Shown: positions 7,438-15,573 of the stretch, in pieces | Numbering within the stretch: the stretch's first letter is position 1 | How the letters are laid out: each line of letters starts with the position of its first letter | From: Phycisphaerales bacterium UBA5793 | Lineage (GTDB): Bacteria > Planctomycetota > Phycisphaerae > Phycisphaerales > UBA5793 | NCBI GenBank assembly: GCA_002418285.1 | Contig: DIDT01000056.1 | Location: 28,841 to 92,840 of the forward strand | DNA length: 64,000 bases | Direction of reading: 5' to 3' | Program-made: the position numbers and the translations under genes | Notes under the pieces: generated by a model | The model's database searches: none | What the model was told of the DNA's origin: nothing | Seen by the model: the letters and a program-made list of their open reading frames with translations, nothing else

Positions 7438-8664
7438 TCACCGAATCAGGCGATGGAGCCAGGCGCCGTCCTCGAGCCAGAGGGGCGGCGTGTGCTGCTC
7501 GACGTGATCGACTTTGTAATCCTGATCGTAAACCACCAGGAGGGTGTACGGCTGCCCGGTATCCATGTGGTATTCCCAGGCGCGCTTGCTGTGGTTGACG
7601 TAATCCGGCGAGCCGACGGCGGTCAGCACATCAAGGGGCGCCGTGCCTTTTGACACGAGGTCGACGCGAGTTGCCCGCGGCGCGGGAAGAGGGGCGAGTT
7701 CCACGTAGTCGCCCAGACCCTTTGTCTTTTCGTAACGGAACCACGTGCAGGGCAGTTCCTCTGGTTTCTCTCCCAGCAGTCGGAGCGCGTCGTGCGTGGC
7801 CCGTCGAATGGACATGGACGTCGAGTCGAAGGGATTGATGCCGCCCTCCGGGATCTTGTTCTCGAAGTCGAACCATCCGCCGGAATCTCCCGCGTAGTCG
7901 GAGCGTTGCAGGATGGTCAGGAACGGAATCACTTCACGATCCCGGTTCTGGGCCGCCATGATAATGGCCGTCTCGGCGTTGATCACGCTGGTGTAGTCAC
8001 GATTGGCGCCGAGCGTGTCAACATTGGCGGCCGCCGACCTGAGTGTTTCGTGCACGAAGCGACGTTCGGCCAACCTGCACGGCTCGACGACGCGCTCGTC
8101 ATTACGTGCGAGCAGTTCGCCGCGCGTGACGTCGAGGATGATGCGAAGTCCCCACACGGGTCGGACTACGAAGTACAGGTCCTCATCCTGTTCGAGGTAG
8201 TACCAGCGCGAACAGCCGGACCACATGGGACCAGCGGTTGTGTCGCTGACATGCTCGAGTTCTTCTTCTTCGGAGAACACATCGAGGATGCTTACGTTTG
8301 TGACGGTTTGCGCGGTGACGGGGTGGAGCACGACCAGTTCGTCCCAGCCGGTCCGGATCGTGACCCACGCGTCGTTGTGGAGGTAGATGGCGACAGGCGA
8401 CGCTTCGCGGTCGGGTTGAGCGCGCTTCCAGACCAGGTTTCCGGTCTGCGTGTCATAGAGCGAATAGACGAAGTGATCTGCAAACGGCTGCGGATGCTCG
8501 CCCGCATTGTCGGGCGACCTGGCCTCGATCCGGTAGCGGCCATTGGCCGAGAGCACGGTCCGGTCGGGAAAGTAGCGGTCAGTGGCGCGGACCGTCGAAG
8601 CGATGACGGTCAGCATGATGGCCATGGCGAACGTCGAGAGTGACAGGGACCGGTGGTTGAACAT
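7438..8664 (-). CDS. Secreted protein of unknown function
   Basis: 408 aa. Residues 1-27 form a signal peptide (FAMAIMLTVIASTVRA). The first half has beta-propeller-like phrases (VLSANGRYRIEARSPD; SLYDTQTGNLVWKRA; WVTIRTGWDELVVLHP), suggesting a WD/PQQ-like sheet architecture. The second half contains helical stretches and the phrase FLTILQRSDY, similar to HEAT-type helices, matching the HEAT repeats of its upstream neighbour. It starts 14 nt after that neighbour's stop, so the two are very probably cotranscribed. No catalytic motif is seen. Confidence 0.65.
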   Translation of the reverse strand: MFNHRSLSLSTFAMAIMLTVIASTVRATDRYFPDRTVLSANGRYRIEARSPDNAGEHPQPFADHFVYSLYDTQTGNLVWKRAQPDREASPVAIYLHNDAWVTIRTGWDELVVLHPVTAQTVTNVSILDVFSEEEELEHVSDTTAGPMWSGCSRWYYLEQDEDLYFVVRPVWGLRIILDVTRGELLARNDERVVEPCRLAERRFVHETLRSAAANVDTLGANRDYTSVINAETAIIMAAQNRDREVIPFLTILQRSDYAGDSGGWFDFENKIPEGGINPFDSTSMSIRRATHDALRLLGEKPEELPCTWFRYEKTKGLGDYVELAPLPAPRATRVDLVSKGTAPLDVLTAVGSPDYVNHSKRAWEYHMDTGQPYTLLVVYDQDYKVDHVEQHTPPLWLEDGAWLHRLIR

Positions 8665-8678
8665 AGGTGTAGCCGTTG

Positions 8679-10034
8679 CTAGCGAAGCACCCGGCGCGCC
8701 GCGCGGGCGACAACGGGATCGTGATCCTGGGTGAGTGATTCGAGCACGAGGGAGTCTTTCGATTCAGATTTGGCGATCGCGGCGAGGGCTTCGATGGCGA
8801 AGAGCCGAATGGCGCGGTCCCCGTCGCGCGTCGCCGTTTCAAGTTGTGAACGGGCCGGCGCTGCGGCTGAACCGAGCGACAGCAGCGCGCGGGCCGCGCG
8901 CAGACGTTCCTGTGGATCTTCCGCGTTGAGGCCTTCGATGAGCACATCAAGGGTGGATGTGAGCAACGGCTCATGGCGGACGGTGATCGCGGCGGAGACG
9001 TCGCGAATGCGCACCTCCGCGTCGAGCAGGCCCGCCATGATGAGCGGGCGGCACGGCGCGTCGAGCGGGTCGATGGCGCCGACGGCTTCGATGCAGTCGG
9101 CGCGTAGATGGGGCAGGACGTCCGGCGCCAGTTGCACCAGGCGCCGGAGACTCGGCGCTGCACCGGGTCCGATCCGTCCGAGCGTCTGGATGACGACCTT
9201 CAGGGAGGCTCCTCCGCCGAAGTGACCCTTGGGCACGTTGTTGAGCAGGACCACGAGCGGCGGCACCGCCTCCTCGGCTGCCGGTCCGTAGTCGCCGAGC
9301 GCCTCGATGACCGTGTCGGTGTAGTACGCGCCGGTCGAATCGGCCCGCACCGCGAGGGCGGTCAGCGCGGGTATCGCGCGCTCGCCGGCGGGCGCGAAGG
9401 AGCGGATGGCATTGACCGCATCCCAGAGTTCGTCTTTCCGATCCTCCTCGATAATGGCGACCAGTGGATCGAGCGCTGCGACTGCACGAGGACCCAGCGC
9501 CGGCAGGAGCGACAGCGCGTGGTTGCGCTGCGCGACGCTCGCCTCGTCGTCGCTGAGCACCGCGGCACACTGCCTGGCCAGCAGCGCGTTCTGCCACGGC
9601 CGGAGATTGGTCGATTCGATCTGGTCCCAATCGTTCTTCTGGAAGTGACTTTCCAGGTGGATGATGATCGGGTCCTTGGGTGGTTGCGCATAGCGATAGG
9701 CGAGAATGAGTACGGTGGTCGGCGCGTATTTCGCCCAGCCGTCGCGCTGCAGGGTGGGTGTGACTGCCAGGCCTCCACCGACAACGGCGATCAACAGCGC
9801 CACCGCTGTCCAACGCCAGCGGCGGCGCGTGCGATGCAGCAGCTTTGCTCTTGCGATGGTTCGGCCGCACTCGGGGCAGGTGACCGGGTACGCCTCAACG
9901 GCCGGCCCGATCTGGTACCAGCAGCGCGGGCAGCGCAGCCGGCCACGCGAGCGATCGCCGAAAAGCGACCAGCCCATCAGGGCCAGCCCCCCGGTCCCGC
10001 AAACGATGGCACAGGCGTACCAGATCCAGGCCAC
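8679..10034 (-). CDS. Membrane zinc-ribbon protein with HEAT repeats
   Basis: 451 aa from a GTG at 10032-10034, chosen because a GGAGG site (10041-10045) sits 6 nt upstream. An ATG at 10106 lacks such a site. Order: a transmembrane helix (about 1-25), a zinc ribbon CPRC...CPECGRTIA (about 38-65), a second helix (WTAVALLIAVVGGGLAV), then about 300 residues of HEAT/armadillo-like repeats (for example HALSLLPALGPRAVAALDPLVAII; ALGDYGPAAEEAVPPLVVLL; RAARALLSLGSAAAPARSQLE). HEAT arrays usually bind proteins or peptides. It heads an operon with the 7438-8664 gene. Confidence 0.75.
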   Translation of the reverse strand: MAWIWYACAIVCGTGGLALMGWSLFGDRSRGRLRCPRCWYQIGPAVEAYPVTCPECGRTIARAKLLHRTRRRWRWTAVALLIAVVGGGLAVTPTLQRDGWAKYAPTTVLILAYRYAQPPKDPIIIHLESHFQKNDWDQIESTNLRPWQNALLARQCAAVLSDDEASVAQRNHALSLLPALGPRAVAALDPLVAIIEEDRKDELWDAVNAIRSFAPAGERAIPALTALAVRADSTGAYYTDTVIEALGDYGPAAEEAVPPLVVLLNNVPKGHFGGGASLKVVIQTLGRIGPGAAPSLRRLVQLAPDVLPHLRADCIEAVGAIDPLDAPCRPLIMAGLLDAEVRIRDVSAAITVRHEPLLTSTLDVLIEGLNAEDPQERLRAARALLSLGSAAAPARSQLETATRDGDRAIRLFAIEALAAIAKSESKDSLVLESLTQDHDPVVARAARRVLR

Positions 10035-10158
10035 AGCGAGCCTCCGAACGCGCTTGACTCTACGCCGGACGCATGAACGGGGCAGGCGCGTCGAACAACG
10101 CCACATTTGCGGCAGGATTGGTGCATTCCTGGCGTCGGATTCGAGACGCGGCAGCAGC

Positions 10159-11136
10159 TTACCCGGCGGCGCTGTCGGCGGGTTGTTCCTGAATGGCCAC
10201 TCGAGTGCGCGGCAGGCAGTGCGGATGTTCGCGCTGGAGGTAGGCGATCAGTTGTTCGCGCACGTCCACGCGCAGATCCCACGCGTTGGACGCGCTCGAG
10301 GCGCTGACCAGGGCGCGGAGCTGGACGGTGCTTTCTGTCGCATCGGTGACCTGAAGGGCGCACACGCGCCGGTCCCACTTCTGATGTGCTTCAACGATGC
10401 GGCGCAGTTCAGCGCGCACATCTTCAACGGGTACGGTGTAGTCGGCATAGATGATGACGGTGCCGAGGATGTCCGCCGTCCGGCGCGTCCAGTTTTGGAA
10501 CGACTCGGAGATGAACTTGGTGAAGGGGCAGATGAGGCGGCGATCGTCCCAGATGCGCACGACGACGTAGGTGGTGGTGATCTCCTCGATGCGACCCCAC
10601 TCGCCATCCACGATGACGACATCATCGATGTTGATCGGCTGCGTGAGCGCCAACTGAACGCCGGCGATAATGTTCTCGAGCACGGGTCGGGCGGCAAAGC
10701 CGACGATGATGCCGGCAATTCCGGCCGACGCGAGCAGGCTGGTGCCCAGTTCGCGCATTCTGGGGAAGGTCATCAGGCCCAGGGCGATGCCGATGATGAT
10801 CACGAGCACGACGAGCACGCGCGAGATGACGTTGACCTGCGTGTGCATGCGCCGGGCGGTGTAGTTGTCGGCCACGGACATGTCGTAGTGGCTGTTGATG
10901 AGATCGGCGGCGCCTCTGATCATGGCGACGACGATCCAGGCGCCGGTGGTGATGGTGGCCAGGCCGATGAGGTGGCGCAGGGCGTCATTGCCGGCGAGAG
11001 ATTGCACGGAGGGCAGGGCGAACTGGATCGCGAGCAGAGGCAGGAGAATCAGGGCGGGTCGATTGGCCCGCCGCACGAATGCACTGTCGACGATGGTGTC
11101 GCTCCGCCGCGCGAAGCGTCGCAGTAGCCAGAACAC
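10159..11136 (-). CDS. MscS-family mechanosensitive ion channel
   Basis: 325 aa from the GTG at 11136. It has transmembrane segments, then the pore-lining TM3 and beta domain: GTSLLASAGIAGIIVGFAAR followed by PVLENIIAGVQLALTQPINIDDVVIVDGEWGRIEEITTTYVVVRIWDDRRLICPF, the classic MscS region, and a C-terminal alpha/beta domain. The frame stays open upstream and encodes another hydrophobic helix (IGAIAASLLVHVIVFW) back to an ATC codon at 11254-11256, which has GGGAGG (11263-11268) 6 nt upstream. No ATG/GTG/TTG lies in frame there, so the true N-terminus is unclear and may be near 11256. Role: pressure release under osmotic downshock. Confidence 0.9.
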   Translation of the reverse strand: MFWLLRRFARRSDTIVDSAFVRRANRPALILLPLLAIQFALPSVQSLAGNDALRHLIGLATITTGAWIVVAMIRGAADLINSHYDMSVADNYTARRMHTQVNVISRVLVVLVIIIGIALGLMTFPRMRELGTSLLASAGIAGIIVGFAARPVLENIIAGVQLALTQPINIDDVVIVDGEWGRIEEITTTYVVVRIWDDRRLICPFTKFISESFQNWTRRTADILGTVIIYADYTVPVEDVRAELRRIVEAHQKWDRRVCALQVTDATESTVQLRALVSASSASNAWDLRVDVREQLIAYLQREHPHCLPRTRVAIQEQPADSAAG

Positions 11137-11299
11137 GATGACGTGAACGAGAAGCGAAGCGGCGATGGCGCCGATCAGAAGCAGCCACTGGGCTGCGGAG
11201 GGCGAAGCGATCCCAGTGCTCAGTTGGTCTGCGAAATCGGGTGTTGGTGCACCGATGAGTGACCTCCCTCGGGTGCCAGTGGCGCCGGCGTGCAGCGCA

Positions 11300-13840
11300 T
11301 CACGAACTCGGCCAGTCCATTCGCAGGTCCATGGCGATGTTGATCAGCGCCAGGTGCGAGTAAGCCTGCGGCGTGTTGCCCAGTGCGCGTTTCGTCTTTG
11401 GATCATATTGCTCGGAGAGCATTCCCGTCGGACCAGCGAGTTCGCAGAGCTGGTCGAAATACTTGATGGCTTCGTCGCGGCGACCGACGCGAATGAGCGA
11501 CTGAATAAACCAGCCCATGCAGATGTGAAAACCACCTTCGAAACCCGGCAAGCCGTCGTCGGCGCGATAGCGATACATCGTCGGGCCATGCTTGAGGCTG
11601 CGTTCAACCACGTCGATGGTGGAGCGGAATCGCTCGTCGGTTGGAGGCAGGAGTCCGGACAGGCCAACGGAGAGCGCGGCGGCATCCGGATCGGAATCGT
11701 CGTACGCCGCCGTGAAGGCGCCGACGTCGGGCTTGTAGCCGTGTTCGAGTACGTCTGCGGCGATACGATCGCGCAATTCCCTCCATTCGGGCATGTCACG
11801 CTCGAGCAACTGATCGGCGATGGCGATGGCGCGATCTACGGTGAGCCAGCACATCACCTTTGAGTGGACGTGATGGCGGCGCGATCTGCGGATTTCCCAG
11901 ACGCCGTGGTCGGGCGCATCCCACCGGCGGGTCACGGCGGTGACCATGGCCTCGACGAGGCGCCAGTGGTCGTTTGACACGGGCGCTTCGGCCTCGATAA
12001 GCATGGCGACAAGTTCGACGATCGGACCGAATACATCCAGTTGCACCTGACGGGCAGCGGCGTTGCCGACGCGGACGGGGCGACTGCCGAGATAGCCTGA
12101 CAGTTCGGTGATTTCGGCCTCGGTCCCGAGTTCGTGGCCGGCAATCGTGTAAAGCGGATGCAGGCGTTCGGGCGATTCGCAGGCGTCAACGACGGCGCAC
12201 ATCCAGTTGAGGAAACTCATGGCCTCCTGACGACTGCCCAGTCGGACGAGAGCCGCGGCGCTCATGGCCGCATCGCGGACCCAGCAATAGCGATAGTCCC
12301 AGTTTCGAATGCCGCCGATGTGTTCGGGAAGACTGGTTGTAGCGGCGGCGAGCACGGCTCCGGTGGGCCCGTGGCACAAGGCCTTGAGCGTGAGCGCGCT
12401 GCGAAGCACGATTTCGTGCTGTTCGGGGGGCAGCTGAAGTCGTTCGCTCCAATCCGACCAGAACCGATGCGTGAGTTGAAGTCGCTCGGGCACCCGGGTG
12501 CGGTCGTCGCGCAGGCGGCCGGAGCCGTAGCGCAGTTCGAGAATGATCGGCTCGCCAGATTTGGGCGTGACGCGCGCTGTGGCGGTCTGATGTTGACCCT
12601 CGCGCGAGATGGTCCACTCGATTCCGGGCGAGCGCAGCACGATGGGATCGTGCGTGCCGTCGACCTCAAGACCGCCGTCGCGAGCGCGCAATTGAGTCTC
12701 AATGCGACCGAAGTCGAGGCGCGGCGCGAAGGTGATGAGCACGGGCGCATCACCTTCGATCATGCGGACCAGGTCGCTGCGACCCGGGCGCTGATGAGGC
12801 CGGCCGACGGAGCAGTCAAACCAATCGGTAACGAGGAGGCTGGGCCATCGGGTCTTGAGAATGAGTGTGGAGTCGTCGTAGTGCTGGTGCGGCTGTTCGT
12901 TGGTCTCGGCGGGTTCGATCGTGAAGTGTCCGGCGGACGGGCCGCCGATGATCTCGGCGAAGATCGGCGGTGAATCGGCGCGCGGGGCGCACATCCATGT
13001 GATGCGTCCTGTTCCGGTTGCAAGTGCGACGGAACGCTGGTCGGAGAGGAGGGAGTGATTCTCGATTGCCGTGGCCTGCGCGCCTTCGAGCCAATGGGCG
13101 CGGAGTTCGCCGAGCCGGGCGAGTATGCGAGCCGCCTCTTCGGGTCCGTCGATGCGGAAGGGGGCCATCGACTTGCCGGCGCCGACCTTGATGGCGAGAT
13201 CAGGTCCGCGCAGCCGGGCGAACGCATCTTCATCGGTGCGGTCGTCGCCGAGGAAGACGGCGGCGGAAGCCCCGCAGCGATGTCGAACCGTCTCGAGGGC
13301 GTCGCCCTTGTTGGTGCCGACGACGCTCAATTCGACGACTTTTTTGCCATGGCGCGTGCACACGCCCTCGATCGTGGCCGGCCCATTCTGGACGGCGGAG
13401 AGGACTCGTTTGGCATCCTCGGGGTGGGCCTTGCGATAGTGCAGCGCGACGCCGGCGGGTTTCTCTTCGACGGTCAGACCGCTGGCGGAACCGGCGATCT
13501 CGGCGAGTTCCTTCGCCACGCGGTCGCGCAATGCGACAGCTGGTTTGGCGAGCGCGGTTGCGTAGTTGAGGTCAAATTCACTGCCGTGGCTGCCGACGAG
13601 GTGGACGTCTTCCGGCGGTCCCGTTAGCGATGCGAGGTCGGCCAGCGCGCGGCCGGAGATGACCGCGACGTGGGTCTGGGGGAGTCCGGCGAGCAGGCGC
13701 AGCGCGATGATCGCCTCGCGAAGCGGCTGGGCCTGGCTTGGCTCATCCACGATGGGCGCGATGGTGCCATCGTAGTCGGTCGCCACCAGCAGGATCGGGA
13801 CGGCGGCGATTTCGGCGAGTCGTTCGTCCAGTGAGGTCAT
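11300..13840 (-). CDS. otsB: Trehalose-6-phosphate phosphatase fused to a GH15 glycosidase (trehalase/glucoamylase-like)
   Basis: 846 aa from the ATG at 13838-13840, which overlaps the otsA stop as ATGA. Residues 1-245 are an OtsB-type HAD phosphatase: DYDGT (D22, D24), VISGR, GDDRTDEDAFARL. Residues about 260-846 form a complete GH15 protein with its N-terminal beta domain (GRITWMCAPRADSPPIFAEI) and (alpha/alpha)6 barrel: GIRNWDYRYCWVRDA (W514), WEIRRSRRHHVHSKVMCW, and SEQYDP with the putative catalytic base E810. Related GH15 enzymes include trehalases. The fusion therefore couples trehalose formation from trehalose-6-P to a hydrolase that could act on trehalose or another alpha-glucoside. 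Which substrate is used cannot be read from sequence. Confidence 0.9.
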   Translation of the reverse strand: MTSLDERLAEIAAVPILLVATDYDGTIAPIVDEPSQAQPLREAIIALRLLAGLPQTHVAVISGRALADLASLTGPPEDVHLVGSHGSEFDLNYATALAKPAVALRDRVAKELAEIAGSASGLTVEEKPAGVALHYRKAHPEDAKRVLSAVQNGPATIEGVCTRHGKKVVELSVVGTNKGDALETVRHRCGASAAVFLGDDRTDEDAFARLRGPDLAIKVGAGKSMAPFRIDGPEEAARILARLGELRAHWLEGAQATAIENHSLLSDQRSVALATGTGRITWMCAPRADSPPIFAEIIGGPSAGHFTIEPAETNEQPHQHYDDSTLILKTRWPSLLVTDWFDCSVGRPHQRPGRSDLVRMIEGDAPVLITFAPRLDFGRIETQLRARDGGLEVDGTHDPIVLRSPGIEWTISREGQHQTATARVTPKSGEPIILELRYGSGRLRDDRTRVPERLQLTHRFWSDWSERLQLPPEQHEIVLRSALTLKALCHGPTGAVLAAATTSLPEHIGGIRNWDYRYCWVRDAAMSAAALVRLGSRQEAMSFLNWMCAVVDACESPERLHPLYTIAGHELGTEAEITELSGYLGSRPVRVGNAAARQVQLDVFGPIVELVAMLIEAEAPVSNDHWRLVEAMVTAVTRRWDAPDHGVWEIRRSRRHHVHSKVMCWLTVDRAIAIADQLLERDMPEWRELRDRIAADVLEHGYKPDVGAFTAAYDDSDPDAAALSVGLSGLLPPTDERFRSTIDVVERSLKHGPTMYRYRADDGLPGFEGGFHICMGWFIQSLIRVGRRDEAIKYFDQLCELAGPTGMLSEQYDPKTKRALGNTPQAYSHLALINIAMDLRMDWPSS

Positions 13841-15348
13841 GCCGCAAGCGCCCCGAAGAACTCGCGTGCCCATGTGTAGACGTCGTGCCGCTGCACCACC
13901 CGGCGAAGCGACTTCATAGCTTGGCGCTGCCTGGCCAGGGGCATGTTGAGGGCTTTCTCCAGGGCGTCCTGAAGTCCGATGTCGTCGTGCGGGTTGACCA
14001 GCAGTGCGGAGCGCAGTGAGCGAGCCGCCCCGGTAAACTCACTAAGCAGCAGTACGCCGTCGTTGTTGACACGGGTGGCGACGTATTCCTTGGCGACGAG
14101 GTTCATCCCATCGCGCAGCGGGGTGACCATCATGATGTCAGCCGCGCAATAGAGCGACACCAGTTCTTCGACAGGCAGGCTGCGGTAGAGATAGTGCACC
14201 GGGGTCACTCCGAGTTCGCCGAATTCTCCGTTGATTTGCCCGATGACTTCTTCGATGCTGGCGCGGATGTCGCGGTAGGTGCCGACGCGCTCGCGACTGG
14301 GCACACCCACCTGCACGAAGACGCACTTGGCCGGATCAACGCGATTGGATCGAAGCAGTTCCTGGAATGCGCGAAGACGAAGTTCGATGCCCTTGGTGTA
14401 GTCCATCCGATCAACGCCGAGAATGATGCGCTCGACGCCGTTGAGGCGCTCGCGGAGGTTCCGAGCGAGTTCGATGACGGAAGGCGACTGGGCGAGGGAT
14501 TCAAATCGTTTGAAGTCGATTGAGATTGGAAACTCCCTCGCTTGAATGCGGCGACTATCGAAGCGAAGCTCAAGCCCTCGACCGCCCGTACTCGTGAATC
14601 GTCGTGACAGGCGACAGAAGTTCTGTGCGCCCGTGCGCGTCTGGAAGCCGACCACGTCCGCACCGAGCATGCCTCTGAGAATCTCGGCGCGGCGCGGCAA
14701 CTGAGCGAACAACTCCTGCGGCGGGAAGGGAATGTGCAGGAAGAATCCGATGCGCACATCAGGTCGCTTCCTGCGGATCATCGCAGGGACAAGTTGCAGG
14801 TGGTAGTCATGCACCCAGACCAACCCGCCGGGACTGACGTGCTCGACTGCGGCGTGTGCGAATCTCCGGTTTACTTCGACGAAGGTGCTCCACCATCGGC
14901 GGTTGAATTCGGGGGGGCGAATGGCGTCGTGGTAGAGCGGCCAGAGGGTGCGATTCGAAAAGCCGTCGTAGTAGCCCTCCAGTTCCTGCTCTGAGAGGGT
15001 GATGGGCACGTTGTGGATACCTGAATGCGTGAAAGGCTCGGGCCCGTCGGTCGATGTTCCCGCCCAGCCGATCCAGATGCACTCGTGATCGCGCAAGATG
15101 GGAGTCATGGCTGAAACCAGTCCGCCGGGGCTGATTTCCCAATTCTGTTTGCCGTCCCGTTCGGTTTGATGCACTGGCAGACGATTCGAGAGAATCACAA
15201 TGTCGCTGCGCTCCGTGGAGAGAGCAGAGGTCATGATCGGCTGTAGCACACCACGGGTGCGGTCGGGTCTCGAGGGCTCCTGAGGTGGCGTGGGTCGTTC
15301 TTTCACACCGGCGCTGGGGCCACTGTGCGCTTCAGTTCCGCAAGTCAT
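13837..15348 (-). CDS. otsA: Trehalose-6-phosphate synthase (GT20)
   Basis: 503 aa if started at the ATG at 15346-15348. The conserved domain begins near SDIVILSNRLPV, so the ATG at 15232-15234 (465 aa) is a strong alternative. GT20 motifs are clear: the N-terminal loop SPGGLVSAM, WIGWAG, VWVHDYHLQLVP, FLHIPFPPQELFAQLP, GVDRMDYTKGIELRL, and DGMNLVAKEY with donor-binding residues. It makes trehalose-6-P from UDP/ADP-glucose and glucose-6-P. Its TGA stop overlaps the ATG of the phosphatase-GH15 gene by 4 nt, implying translational coupling of synthase and phosphatase. Confidence 0.94.
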   Translation of the reverse strand: MTCGTEAHSGPSAGVKERPTPPQEPSRPDRTRGVLQPIMTSALSTERSDIVILSNRLPVHQTERDGKQNWEISPGGLVSAMTPILRDHECIWIGWAGTSTDGPEPFTHSGIHNVPITLSEQELEGYYDGFSNRTLWPLYHDAIRPPEFNRRWWSTFVEVNRRFAHAAVEHVSPGGLVWVHDYHLQLVPAMIRRKRPDVRIGFFLHIPFPPQELFAQLPRRAEILRGMLGADVVGFQTRTGAQNFCRLSRRFTSTGGRGLELRFDSRRIQAREFPISIDFKRFESLAQSPSVIELARNLRERLNGVERIILGVDRMDYTKGIELRLRAFQELLRSNRVDPAKCVFVQVGVPSRERVGTYRDIRASIEEVIGQINGEFGELGVTPVHYLYRSLPVEELVSLYCAADIMMVTPLRDGMNLVAKEYVATRVNNDGVLLLSEFTGAARSLRSALLVNPHDDIGLQDALEKALNMPLARQRQAMKSLRRVVQRHDVYTWAREFFGALAA

Positions 15349-15573
15349 AATCCACCCGCCTCTCGCAGCGTGGTTCGATTCTCCGCGGTACGAAGGCTTG
15401 AGAGGACCACGTTCCGCGCAAATCGGTGCGGCGAATCGCAAACCTCCAACCATCGAGGTCCGCAACGCGCTCAATGATGTGCGACAACGGTTGAATGTTT
15501 CTTCAGCCGGCCACACATCATGTTGTATCGACAATGGACGATAGGCCGCTTCACTCTCGATCGTCTCACCGTT

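Noticed and set aside
12134..12973. 279-codon plus-strand frame within the phosphatase-GH15 gene
   Set aside because: Antisense to well-conserved GH15 sequence, with no signal of its own.
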